Origin: a virus
DNA length: 27,664 nt
Direction: 5' to 3' (one strand)
IMG/VR virus record: IMGVR_UViG_3300048839_001887
Location: 1-27,664 of that record
A program made the translations under genes and the position numbers. Position 1 is the first letter of the stretch; each line of letters begins with the position of its first letter. Shown here one piece after another: positions 15,461-22,420 of the stretch. Below the pieces are notes generated by a model that was given only the letters and a program-made list of their open reading frames with translations, was not told where the DNA came from and searched no databases.

Positions 15461-15600
15461 GGTTGGTCAACGGGCACGAAGGTGATCTCGAGCCGCCGGC
15501 CCAGCGCGGCGGCCAGGCGGCGTACCTACGCAGGTAGCCATCCACGGTGCGGTCGCTGCGGCCGTCGGCGATGGTGGCTTGCCTGACTCAGGAGCATGGT
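15457..15600 (-). pseudogene. Remnant of an XRE-family regulator with frameshift
   Basis: Two minus-strand frames together read like the C-terminal part of a HigA/XRE antitoxin-type protein: first QATIADGRSDRTVDGYLRR, then, in another frame after about 15525, RRLAAALGRRLEITFVPVDQ. The switch of frame breaks the protein, and the helix-turn-helix half upstream is not recognisable. The stop TAG is provided by the adjacent palindrome. Either a frameshift or a sequencing error could explain it. Confidence 0.55.
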
Positions 15601-15619
15601 GTCTATCCTCAATTGGTCG

Positions 15620-15766
15620 TCATACCGGATTCAGGATGACGATGATGATCAGTAGGATCCAGCCTACCACGGCGATGAGGGTCAGCCAGAACTCGGCGCC
15701 GTCGCCGTCGGCGAGCCAGTCGCTGATGATCCAGCGGTGGCGGCCGGGCTTGCCGCGCTTGCTCAT
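15620..15766 (-). CDS. 48-residue membrane protein
   Basis: A short gene coupled to the one before it by an ATGA overlap. The N-terminus is basic (MSKRGKPGRHRWIISDWLAD), followed by a single hydrophobic helix at residues 27-45 (WLTLIAVVGWILLIIIVIL). It likely sits in the inner membrane with its N-terminus inside. Function unknown. Confidence 0.6.
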   Translation of the reverse strand: MSKRGKPGRHRWIISDWLADGDGAEFWLTLIAVVGWILLIIIVILNPV

Positions 15767-16287
15767 TGGATCCAACGGAATTGCGTGTCGGCGTCTGGCT
15801 CACCCGGCGCGTCGGTCATGGCCCAGCTTTGCGGAAGCGGCGCCGGCTGCTGGCGCTGGCTGTCGGCGAGCTGCTGCCGCGCGATCTGGTTGGCGATTTG
15901 GAGCACCCGCGCATCGATTTGGTTGCCGGATCGGATGGCGCCGGACATGCCGGTGGCGACGCTGCGTGCAACCTCGCCATAGTCGTCAGCTCGCTGAAAC
16001 TGGATCAGGCCATTCAGCACGTTATCGTGATGCTGCATGGCCTGGCGCCCAAACACGGCCGACACGCCGATGCTCATCAGGTAGATAATCGCTAGCAGCG
16101 TCAACAGACCCGCGCCGACGAGCAACACGCGCACGCCAGACGGACCGAAGTAATGGTCGGTGGCCCAGCCCAATCCAGCCAGCGCCAGCAGGATGACGAC
16201 CACGATCCCCAGCGTCGCCCAGCGATGCGAGGTGCGCAGTGCATTGATCTCATGCTGCATATAAACGTCGTTTTTGTTATCGTCCAT
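15763..16287 (-). CDS. Hypothetical membrane protein, two helices
   Basis: 174 residues. Two hydrophobic segments at about residues 24-43 and 52-77 (ATLGIVVVILLALAGLGWAT; VRVLLVGAGLLTLLAIIYLM) are followed by a ~95-residue soluble helical tail. The start overlaps the preceding stop by one base (TAATG), with GGGGGA upstream. It belongs to a run of coupled small genes downstream of the FtsK-like gene and may help place that translocase at the membrane, though this is only inferred from neighbours. Confidence 0.65.
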   Translation of the reverse strand: MDDNKNDVYMQHEINALRTSHRWATLGIVVVILLALAGLGWATDHYFGPSGVRVLLVGAGLLTLLAIIYLMSIGVSAVFGRQAMQHHDNVLNGLIQFQRADDYGEVARSVATGMSGAIRSGNQIDARVLQIANQIARQQLADSQRQQPAPLPQSWAMTDAPGEPDADTQFRWIQ

Positions 16288-16778
16288 TATTTCCCCCTGA
16301 ACAGTGATTTAATCCAATTGAAAACGTCTGTGTGCGCGGGGGCTGGCGCGGGCGGCAGTCGTTGTTTGGACCAGCGCTGTGGCGGCGGCGCCCTGCGTTC
16401 GCGGTACGCCTCATTTGTGCCGAGCATCTCATCCGCCGCGCCGTAGAGTTTTGCCATAAATCCCTGGCGCTTGATGCGGCCGCCACCGGCCGGCCGGCTG
16501 GCGCCTTCCGTCCACGACCGCTCCAGCAGAGCGCGGTGCTTCTCGTCTAGCAGCGGCGTGGTCAGAATCCAACCTGCGCGGCAAAGGAGGTATTCGGCCC
16601 ACACGGCCTGACGGCGAGGAACATCAAACCCCACCTCCGCCACCGGGCCAAAGAGCGGCACATATCGGCTGGCGACGGGGATACCGTAGCGCCGCATCAG
16701 GTGTTCAGCATCCATGCCGACGCGCGTCGTCTGCATCCAGCGGAAGCGGTGCCAGCCGGTTTGCTGGCGTGGCTTCAT
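16287..16778 (-). CDS. Hypothetical protein coupled to the FtsK-like gene
   Basis: 163 residues starting at an ATG that overlaps the FtsK-like stop by four bases (ATGA). The middle (YLLCRAGWILTTPLLDEKHR) is helical and the C-terminus is basic and Pro/Ala-rich before a final FNWIKSLFRG. No recognised motif. Coupling suggests that it works with the FtsK-like ATPase, but nothing in the sequence proves it. Confidence 0.6.
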   Translation of the reverse strand: MKPRQQTGWHRFRWMQTTRVGMDAEHLMRRYGIPVASRYVPLFGPVAEVGFDVPRRQAVWAEYLLCRAGWILTTPLLDEKHRALLERSWTEGASRPAGGGRIKRQGFMAKLYGAADEMLGTNEAYRERRAPPPQRWSKQRLPPAPAPAHTDVFNWIKSLFRGK

Positions 16779-18100
16779 CGCGCACCGCCCATGCGAATGA
16801 TTTTGGTCGCTTCCCCATGCGCCGGCGTCTCCGTGGCGCCCAACGCCTCTGACACCCAGCGATGTGTGTCGGAGGATTTGGCGCCATACACGGCCACGAT
16901 GGTGGCGTTAAGCGACGGCAATTTCGCACGCAGCGACCGGATGGCGGCAGCCTCAATTGCGGTCGGTGCGCGCCGCGGCAGCGGAAATGCGACTGGTGCG
17001 TCCGCACCGGTGCGCACCGGTGCGGACGCTCTGTTTTCTGGCTGCACCGGTCGAGAAATGGTCTCTGCACCGGTGCGCACCGGTGCAGGCCATGTGCGGC
17101 GGGTGAGATCGACCAGGCTTTGCGTACCGGCGTCATCGAGCCAGTAGGCCTGCAGGCGGGTGATATTGGGGCCGTCGATGCGCAGGAAGGCGCCGTTGCC
17201 GGGGAGGAGTTCGGCGCCGGTTGCGGGGCGGTCGGCGGCGGCCTCGGCGTGGCGGGCGCCAACGACCTGGCCGACGATGCGCACGGGGAAATTGGCCTTG
17301 ACGACGCTGCCGATCTCGCCGGCCTTGGGATGCTGGGTGGCGGCGACGACGTGGATGCCGAGCGAGCGGCCGAGGCTGACGATGCTGCCGAGGCGGGCGA
17401 CGATGCCAGGCAGCCGCGCCAGCTCGCGCAGTTCGTCAATGGCAAGCAGGAGTTTCGGCTCAGTGATCTGGCGCTCGATGCGCTGGCGAAGGACGCTCTC
17501 GACGTGACGGATGGCGGCGGCGGCAGCGGCATCCACGACGGCGAAGCGCGCTACGTGCGGCAGCGCGGCCAGTGCGGCCAAATCGCTGTTTTTCATGTCG
17601 ATGAGCACCATTTGCAGATCGGCCGGCGCGGTGTTGATCGCCAGCGATAGCAGCAACATGCGCATCAGGGTCGATTTGCCGCTGCCGGTGGTGCCGGCCA
17701 CCAGGATATGTGGATAGTCGGCCAGGCGAATGGTGTCGTCGGTCGCGCCGTCGGCGCTGTAGATGCGTCCGGTGAGCATGGTGAGGCTGCGCAGCTTCAA
17801 ATGCGCTCGAATCCACGGCAGTGGCTGCGGCGCCGGGTGTGGCGCTTCCAATGCCAGCGGCAGGCGGCGCAGGCGGAGCGGGGTGGCGGTGTGGCGGCTG
17901 GCGGAGATGCGTTCGGATAGTTCCGCCAGGCGCTTTTCGATGGCGTCGATGCTCTGCGCGGGGCCGGTGCGCAGGCCATACAGAATGTAGCTGGTTCCGG
18001 CGACGGTGGTCCAGGCCGAGCGTGTGCCGGCGTCGATGTTGAAGGCGGCCAGCGTCTGATTGATGATTTTGATCTCTCCATGCAGTTGTTTTTCTAGCAT
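16775..18100 (-). CDS. FtsK/SpoIIIE-like DNA translocase ATPase
   Basis: 441 residues from the ATG at 18100, chosen because GGAGG lies seven bases upstream; the longer open frame to 18205 starts inside a structured leader. Walker A is GTTGSGKST (residues 136-144), preceded by PHILVA; a LIDMK motif follows; Walker B is LLLAIDE (217-223); then VAATQHP and ANFPVRIVGQV give the FtsK family pattern. The N-terminal ~130 residues replace the usual membrane domain and no transmembrane helix is visible, so it is a soluble form of the kind found in mobile elements. It is likely to move or segregate circular DNA. The Pro-rich linker near residues 320-360 is encoded by tandem palindromes. A transfer ATPase role is an alternative. 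Confidence 0.85.
   Translation of the reverse strand: MLEKQLHGEIKIINQTLAAFNIDAGTRSAWTTVAGTSYILYGLRTGPAQSIDAIEKRLAELSERISASRHTATPLRLRRLPLALEAPHPAPQPLPWIRAHLKLRSLTMLTGRIYSADGATDDTIRLADYPHILVAGTTGSGKSTLMRMLLLSLAINTAPADLQMVLIDMKNSDLAALAALPHVARFAVVDAAAAAAIRHVESVLRQRIERQITEPKLLLAIDELRELARLPGIVARLGSIVSLGRSLGIHVVAATQHPKAGEIGSVVKANFPVRIVGQVVGARHAEAAADRPATGAELLPGNGAFLRIDGPNITRLQAYWLDDAGTQSLVDLTRRTWPAPVRTGAETISRPVQPENRASAPVRTGADAPVAFPLPRRAPTAIEAAAIRSLRAKLPSLNATIVAVYGAKSSDTHRWVSEALGATETPAHGEATKIIRMGGAR
16998..17088. repeat. Tandem palindromes GCACCGGTGC inside the FtsK-like gene
   Basis: Two perfect palindromic blocks (16998-17029, 32 bp; 17065-17088, 24 bp) each contain two adjacent GCACCGGTGC units, with a shorter GCACCGGTC between them at 17044. 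They encode two APVRTGA repeats of the protein linker. The design could reflect selection on DNA (a protein-binding or nicking site) rather than on protein. Confidence 0.9.
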
Positions 18101-18119
18101 GTGTCGTCCTCCAAAGAAA

Positions 18120-18220
18120 CGGCGGATTGCCTGTGGGGACAATCCGCCGGTAGAATGACGGGTGGGGCGCCCACATCGCCCCTGGCCTGGCTGGTGTTGA
18201 TGCACCGGCCAGGCTTTTTT
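18120..18220 (+). ncRNA. Candidate structured RNA with three hairpins and a T-tract
   Basis: Three consecutive stem-loops lie in the FtsK-like upstream region: CGGCGGATTG/CAATCCGCCG (18120-18149), GGGGCG/CGCCCC (about 18165-18183) and GCCTGGCTGGTG/CACCGGCCAGGC (18185-18214), the last followed by six T. That last stem has one G-T pair and looks like a Rho-independent terminator reading on the plus strand, opposite to all neighbouring genes. An antisense small RNA or the end of an antisense transcript is possible. No strong plus-strand promoter is visible. On the minus strand the same bases would form a folded leader. Confidence 0.35.
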
Positions 18221-18235
18221 GATTTGGTTCGTCAG

Positions 18236-18538
18236 TCAGTTCCGCTGGTGCCTCCAGTTTTTGGCGCGGTCGATGATCGGGTAGTTGGCTGCCAGGAGCT
18301 GGCGCAAGCGCAGGCTGTTCAGTTCCTGCAGCCTGGCAATGCGCGTGTGCTGCGCGGCCAGCTTGTGCTGCGCCGCGGCAAGGTCGTGCTGGTAGGCGTC
18401 CGCCCAGCAGTACATCTCTTCGGCGCGGCGCTGCTGGGCTTGGGCCTGGGCGTGCTCCTGGCGGGCGTAGAGCGCCAGGAAGAGACACGCGAGCAGCAGC
18501 ACGATAATGAGCAGGACAGCCAGGTCTAGAGTGGTCAT
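18236..18538 (-). CDS. Membrane-anchored coiled-coil protein
   Basis: 100 residues. One N-terminal transmembrane helix (residues 5-25, LDLAVLLIIVLLLACLFLAL) is followed by a long Gln/Ala/Glu-rich coiled coil (residues 30-85). Size and topology recall phage Rz-like spanins or plasmid partner proteins, but nothing is diagnostic. Upstream is repeat element R4, 13 to 30 bases before the ATG. Confidence 0.6.
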   Translation of the reverse strand: MTTLDLAVLLIIVLLLACLFLALYARQEHAQAQAQQRRAEEMYCWADAYQHDLAAAQHKLAAQHTRIARLQELNSLRLRQLLAANYPIIDRAKNWRHQRN

Positions 18539-18550
18539 TAGTCGGATAAT

Positions 18551-18567
18551 CCTTTCTTGTGGGACGG
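18551..18567 (+). repeat. Dispersed hairpin element, copy R4 (half)
   Basis: CCTTTCTTGTGGGACGG, the right half of the element seen at R1-R3. It is upstream of the minus-strand ATG at 18538. Copy R5 at 22975-22991 is identical apart from its first base. Confidence 0.65.
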
Positions 18568-18580
18568 TCAGGTCCCGTAG

Positions 18581-18823
18581 TCAACGGATGACAAGCGAGA
18601 CGGTAAAGTTGGCTGCACTGGCGCTCGGCGCGCCTGCCACCGGCGGGCGGATGGCGAGCCAGCGGTGCAGGCAGTCGTTGCGGCCGCAGGTGATGTGGCG
18701 CACGCCATCCGGCCAGAGACCGGACGGACACCCGCAGATCGGGCAGGCGCCGGTGACGTGGGCGGTGCGGATCTGCGCCATAACGCGCTCCTGGGCGGCG
18801 TATTGGGCGGCAGTGTAAGCCAT
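18581..18823 (-). CDS. Small zinc-ribbon-like protein
   Basis: 80 residues from the ATG at 18823, which shares one base with the ParB-like stop (TGATG), so the two are coupled. Four cysteines in CPICGCPSG and CGRNDC (residues ~26-50) with histidines nearby make a probable zinc ribbon. The C-terminus is Ala/Ser-rich. It may be a small DNA-binding partner of the ParB-like protein; that is positional inference. Confidence 0.65.
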   Translation of the reverse strand: MAYTAAQYAAQERVMAQIRTAHVTGACPICGCPSGLWPDGVRHITCGRNDCLHRWLAIRPPVAGAPSASAANFTVSLVIR

Positions 18824-20151
18824 CAGTCGCACGCCTCCATCGGCTCCGCATCACGCCCTTCCAGCAGGTCGAGGGTGCGCTGTAAGCGAATGATCAGCTT
18901 CTCCAGCTCGCGCTTGGCGGCCAGCGGCTCCGTAAAGCAGCCGGTGAGCTGGCCGTACTCTTGCTCGGCGGCAATGGCCTGGCGGTAGACGTTGATCAGC
19001 CGGCTGCACTGACCAATGCGGATGTCCTGCGCCTCGGTCGGCATGGTTTCGGCGTCGGCGGTCTCCTCGATCGCGGCCACCGCCTCGCTCTTCTGCTGCG
19101 GCCGTTCGCTGGCGGCCTCTTGCGCCTGCGCCTTTGTCAGCCGGCGCTCCACTACCATCTGCTTCGCCTGTGTATGCACGGCCTGTTTGATGCGCTGCGG
19201 CGTCAGGTCGAACGGCGCCAGCACACGCAGCAACTTCTCCTGGTAGATCCCCTCCTGCCGATCGATGCTAGACATCATGGCGTAATAGGTGCGCAGGAAT
19301 TGCAGATCATCGCCATACACCTCGGTGGCGACGGTCTCGCAGATGTCGGTCAGCTCGAACTCGGTAATCGGCAGTAGAGACGCAAGATGTTGCGTCTCTA
19401 CTGCTGGATGACGAGATCGCGCCGCGGGGATGTCGCCGTCGTCCACCATCTGAGCGAGGCTCTTGTAGCGGGGCGGCGCGCCTGGCGCCGGCATGTCCAG
19501 CGCCGGCAGGGCGGATTCGTAGCGGCGCTGCGCCGGCATGTCCGGGGGCGCAGGTCGGTTGGCGCCGATGTTGGCGGTGTTGATGGTGCGCCCGTCCGCG
19601 CCGATGCGCTCGGGCGACTTCGCAATTTGCGAAGTCGTTTCGAGTTCCGCCCGGATATTACGCACGGTCGTTTCGCCGACGGCGCAGCGCCGGGCGATCT
19701 CGCTGTTGCTCCATTTGGCCCATTCCTCATCCCTGAGCAACATTTCGACGGCGCGGCGCTTGTCGGCGTTGGTGCGGCGCAGGCCGTGGCTGGCGTTGGC
19801 GCCGGCGGCGTGGAGGATGGCGTCGCGGCGCGTGCCGACGCGCACGTCGGCCGGGATCGTCTCCAGCCCCAGCGCGCTGTTGCCGGAGCGCTTCCACGCC
19901 GCCACCCGGTGGAAGCCATCCGCCAGCCAGTAGTCTGTCCCGTCGTGGTAGACGAGCACCGCCGGGAAGCTACCCCAGGCGCGCTGCTCCCTGAAAGAAT
20001 CGGCGTACTCGCTCACCGTGCCGTCATCCAGCCCGGCGCGCATCTGCGTGCCGCCGTCTGTCTTGATCTCGCGCACGCAGATCGGCGTGGTCTTGCCGGG
20101 ATCGGCGCTGAGGATGTCATCTAAGATGTTTGGGATCGGTTTTCTGGTCAT
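18823..20151 (-). CDS. ParB/Srx-like protein
   Basis: 442 residues; AAGGA-type ribosome site just upstream of the ATG. The N-terminal domain (residues ~24-90) carries the ParB nuclease-like pattern with DGTDYWLADGFHRVAAW. A helix-turn-helix follows (residues ~127-174, SNSEIARRCAVGETTVRNIR). The C-terminal half is helical and variable. Residues 250-260 are encoded by a genomic palindrome. No ParA is adjacent, and the neighbours are RepA-like and FtsK-like ATPases, so partition, transcription control or replication control are all possible. The inverted iteron repeat in its leader could be its binding site. Confidence 0.8.
   Translation of the reverse strand: MTRKPIPNILDDILSADPGKTTPICVREIKTDGGTQMRAGLDDGTVSEYADSFREQRAWGSFPAVLVYHDGTDYWLADGFHRVAAWKRSGNSALGLETIPADVRVGTRRDAILHAAGANASHGLRRTNADKRRAVEMLLRDEEWAKWSNSEIARRCAVGETTVRNIRAELETTSQIAKSPERIGADGRTINTANIGANRPAPPDMPAQRRYESALPALDMPAPGAPPRYKSLAQMVDDGDIPAARSRHPAVETQHLASLLPITEFELTDICETVATEVYGDDLQFLRTYYAMMSSIDRQEGIYQEKLLRVLAPFDLTPQRIKQAVHTQAKQMVVERRLTKAQAQEAASERPQQKSEAVAAIEETADAETMPTEAQDIRIGQCSRLINVYRQAIAAEQEYGQLTGCFTEPLAAKRELEKLIIRLQRTLDLLEGRDAEPMEACD
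19371..19404. repeat. Palindromic genomic repeat, copy 2, inside the ParB-like gene
   Basis: Fifteen-base arms (GCAGTAGAGACGCAA and its complement) flank four bases. The central 28 bases differ from the copy at 15433-15460 at one base. It is in frame, encoding AVETQHLASLL, and does not stop the gene. Confidence 0.9.
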
Positions 20152-20174
20152 TTCCTTGCTCCTTTCTTTTTTGT

Positions 20175-20254
20175 CGGTTTCACGGTTTCACGGTTTCACG
20201 CGTTTTGATGGGGGGGGGTATGAAAATGCGTGAAACCGTGAAACCGTGAAACCG
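20175..20254. repeat. Inverted iteron array around a G-run, before the ParB-like gene
   Basis: A perfect 27-bp inverted repeat: three CGGTTTCA-type units at 20175-20201 and three TGAAACCG-type units at 20228-20254, separated by 26 bases that contain nine consecutive G (20210-20218). It begins immediately after the RepA-like stop (20255) and ends about 25 bases before the ParB-like start. Iterons of this sort occur at plasmid origins and centromere-like sites, and the G-run may vary by slippage. Confidence 0.95.
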
Positions 20255-21541
20255 TTATTCTGCTTCTGCTGCACTATCTTCCGCTGAATCGTCTGCCTCA
20301 CAGGAGAGAACCCATAGATTGCCTTTGCCTTGCTTGCCTGTACTGTCGCTGATCTGGCTGCCCAGCCGCTTGCGCGCCCGGTAGATCGTGGCTTTGCTGA
20401 AACCGTCCCGCTCGCCGTCGGCGACAATTTCCATGAATTTCGTTGCTCCGTTCGTCTCCAGATAGTCGATCAGCCATTCTTCTGCAGAGGGTTCTGGGTC
20501 GGCCTCCGGGCTGGCCGGGCCGTAGGTAAAGCGCACGCCGGCGTCACCACGCTCCATGCGCACCTCCAGCCGCGGCGGATATTGCGGCGCCAGGTTGGTC
20601 TTGACGACCTCGACGGTGCGCGGGCCGTTGAGGCTGAATTGTTTGCCCGGCTTCTGCACGACGCTCAGGCCGATGACCGAGCGGGCCATGGCGACGATGT
20701 GCGTCGATCCACGGAAGTCATGGATGGAGACGCCGGGCAAGGATAGTTGGCCGCCTCCTGGCTTGCGCAGGTGATGGAGCAGCACGAGGCCAGTGTTGAA
20801 CTCGCGCGCCAGCCCGTTGAGCCAGGTGAGGAGTGAACTGACCTCCTCGGCGGAATTGGTGCCCTTGGCGCCGGTGATGGCGCTGAGCGAGTCGATCAGC
20901 ACCAGATCGGGCTGAGCCAGGCAGAGCAGGTCGATCAGCCGGTCGCGCCACGGTTGCGCGTTGAAATCCATCATCTCGCCGGTGTCGGCCATCATCAGGT
21001 AGACGCGCTGCGCATCGATGCCGAGTTCGGCCGCACGCTCGGCGTTGACCTGCGGAATGCCCTCGGCGTCGACGTAGACCACTTTGGCCGTGGCCGGTTC
21101 GTGCGTGAGCGGGGTGCCGTCCGGCCAGGCGTCGCCGTGCAGAGCGATGCGCGCCAGTTCCATGACAAAAAACGACTTGCCGCTGCCCTGGAACGCGCCG
21201 AGCAGGCTCAACATGCCGCGCGGGATCCAGTTCTCCCACAGCCAGGTGACAGGCTCCAGCGTGGCTGCCAGTTCGGCCAGGGTGGGGAAGTGCAGCGGCG
21301 CGGCGGCATCTTCGATGGCCGCCATCCATTCGCGGCGTGCGTCCATATCGTCGCCGGCTACCATTTGGATGGCATATTGCAATTTGCTGATGCCTAGAGG
21401 CATCCATGACTCCCGCTCGCTGGAAAGGATAAGCTCGCGCCACGGCCACGTCCAGCCGGCGAGATCGATCTGCGAGGTCGGCATCTCTTCCTCTACCAGC
21501 GAGCGGTAGAGGAGGTTGCGCTGCATCCGTTCGGTGATCAT
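20255..21541 (-). CDS. RepA-type (AAA_25/RecA-like) replication ATPase
   Basis: 428 residues starting with an ATG that overlaps the stop of the gene before by four bases. Walker A GAFQGSGKS (residues 115-123), Walker B DLVLIDS (212-218) and LHHLRKPGG with an RGSTHIVAMAR motif match RepA/RecA-like hexameric helicases of plasmids and phages. The C-terminal ~70 residues (KFMEIVADGERDGFSKATIYR onward) look like a winged-helix domain. It probably unwinds the origin or loads replication proteins. Its stop directly adjoins the inverted iteron array. Confidence 0.88.
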   Translation of the reverse strand: MITERMQRNLLYRSLVEEEMPTSQIDLAGWTWPWRELILSSERESWMPLGISKLQYAIQMVAGDDMDARREWMAAIEDAAAPLHFPTLAELAATLEPVTWLWENWIPRGMLSLLGAFQGSGKSFFVMELARIALHGDAWPDGTPLTHEPATAKVVYVDAEGIPQVNAERAAELGIDAQRVYLMMADTGEMMDFNAQPWRDRLIDLLCLAQPDLVLIDSLSAITGAKGTNSAEEVSSLLTWLNGLAREFNTGLVLLHHLRKPGGGQLSLPGVSIHDFRGSTHIVAMARSVIGLSVVQKPGKQFSLNGPRTVEVVKTNLAPQYPPRLEVRMERGDAGVRFTYGPASPEADPEPSAEEWLIDYLETNGATKFMEIVADGERDGFSKATIYRARKRLGSQISDSTGKQGKGNLWVLSCEADDSAEDSAAEAE

Positions 21542-21702
21542 GCGGCGTCCTTTTCAGTTGGTGCACCCATTCGCCCCAGGGACGCTTGATCTTCGCCGCG
21601 GCGCTGGGTGCGGCTCGCCATGATGGCGGCGGCGAGGACGACGACTGCGGCGAAGACGACGAGCACGGTCAGCCCGGCCAGGCAGAGCAGCCAGGCGCTC
21701 AC
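21538..21702 (-). CDS. 54-residue membrane protein with GTG start
   Basis: A short gene coupled at both ends: GTGA overlaps the preceding stop, and its TGA overlaps the RepA-like ATG. Residues 4-28 (WLLCLAGLTVLVVFAAVVVL onward) form one transmembrane helix; the C-terminal half is polar (SRTQRRGEDQASLGRMG). Function unknown. Confidence 0.65.
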   Translation of the reverse strand: MSAWLLCLAGLTVLVVFAAVVVLAAAIMASRTQRRGEDQASLGRMGAPTEKDAA

Positions 21703-22172
21703 GGCTGCGCCTCGTCAGAATTCGTGCTGCTGATGAGCAGCGACTGCACAGTGGCGCCGGAGCGCCAGTAGTAGACGGCGAGATGCCCGTCCGTCGGCTG
21801 TCCAGCGTGCCAGTGCTGCAGGCAGTGGTCGTAGCGTACATTGCTCGGCGGCTGTGCACTGGCATCGAGCGTGCACCAGGTGTGTTCGGCTACGATGGCC
21901 GGGTCGTAGCCGTAGCTGCGTTGCGCCGCCTCGAGATCCACCTGATCGAACCAGGTGCGGCCGTCGGTTGAGACGAGCGGCAGGTAGAGCCGCACCGGAA
22001 TTACCGGTTCCGGGTCTGGCTCGATGATGGGCCATGTTTCCAGGTCGTTACATTCGGGTGCGCCAGGGTGGTCGATGCACCCGTCGTTGGCGACGGCGGG
22101 TGCAGGCGACAGCAGGGCGGTGGCGATGCCGAGGGCGATGCTGATGGTGAGTCCCCACGGGAAGACGCTCAT
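21699..22172 (-). CDS. Secreted protein with signal peptide
   Basis: 157 residues. A clear signal peptide ends near ALLSPAPAVA|ND (residues 1-28), and the mature part has four cysteines (CIDHPGAPEC, WC, HC) that could form disulphides, plus Trp- and Tyr-rich beta segments. No anchor is visible, so it probably acts in the periplasm or outside. It overlaps its neighbours by four bases at each end (ATGA, GTGA), so an exported protein is built into the phage replication operon. The family is unknown. Confidence 0.7.
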   Translation of the reverse strand: MSVFPWGLTISIALGIATALLSPAPAVANDGCIDHPGAPECNDLETWPIIEPDPEPVIPVRLYLPLVSTDGRTWFDQVDLEAAQRSYGYDPAIVAEHTWCTLDASAQPPSNVRYDHCLQHWHAGQPTDGHLAVYYWRSGATVQSLLISSTNSDEAQP

Positions 22173-22420
22173 GTTTTGTTTCCTTTCGGAGTGTGCGCGG
22201 CCAGCTCGGCGCGCAGTTGTTTGATTTCGTTGGCTGCCGCTTCTAGCAGCGCCCGTTTGATTGGCCTGGTGACCAGAGACGAGGCCGGCGTGGTGGCGAG
22301 CATCTCTTCCAGCCGGGTAAACACATCGCCGGGTGAGCCGTCGAAGTTGCGCCCGTACCCACGGCGGCTGTCGGTCGCTGGAGATTGAGAGATTGGAGAT
22401 TGGAGATTGGTGTGGCTCAT
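22169..22420 (-). CDS. Small hypothetical protein
   Basis: 83 residues from the ATG at 22420, which overlaps the preceding stop (ATGA); the longer frame upstream is a shadow. The N-terminal NLQSPISQSP arises from a low-complexity DNA repeat (GAGATTGG units on the plus strand). The C-terminal part (TRPIKRALLEAAANEIKQLR) is a coiled coil. Function unknown. Confidence 0.55.
   Translation of the reverse strand: MSHTNLQSPISQSPATDSRRGYGRNFDGSPGDVFTRLEEMLATTPASSLVTRPIKRALLEAAANEIKQLRAELAAHTPKGNKT
22381..22410. repeat. Low-complexity GAGATTGG repeat
   Basis: Short tandem units related to GAGATTGG within the preceding small gene. Similar simple motifs occur around 22996-23020 (AATTGCG) and 23033-23060 (CTCGCCC). 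Confidence 0.7.

Noticed and set aside
17460-18854. A long minus-strand open frame overlapping the FtsK-like and neighbouring genes
   Set aside because: It runs across several genes with Arg/His/Pro-rich composition typical of a GC-rich shadow frame; the FtsK motifs are in the other frame.
18823-20151. Complete ParAB partition system
   Set aside because: No ParA Walker-type protein lies next to the ParB-like gene; the RepA-like ATPase is of another type.
20175-20254. CRISPR-like repeat array
   Set aside because: Repeats are adjacent 9-mers without unique spacers and form one inverted pair, so they are iterons rather than a CRISPR.
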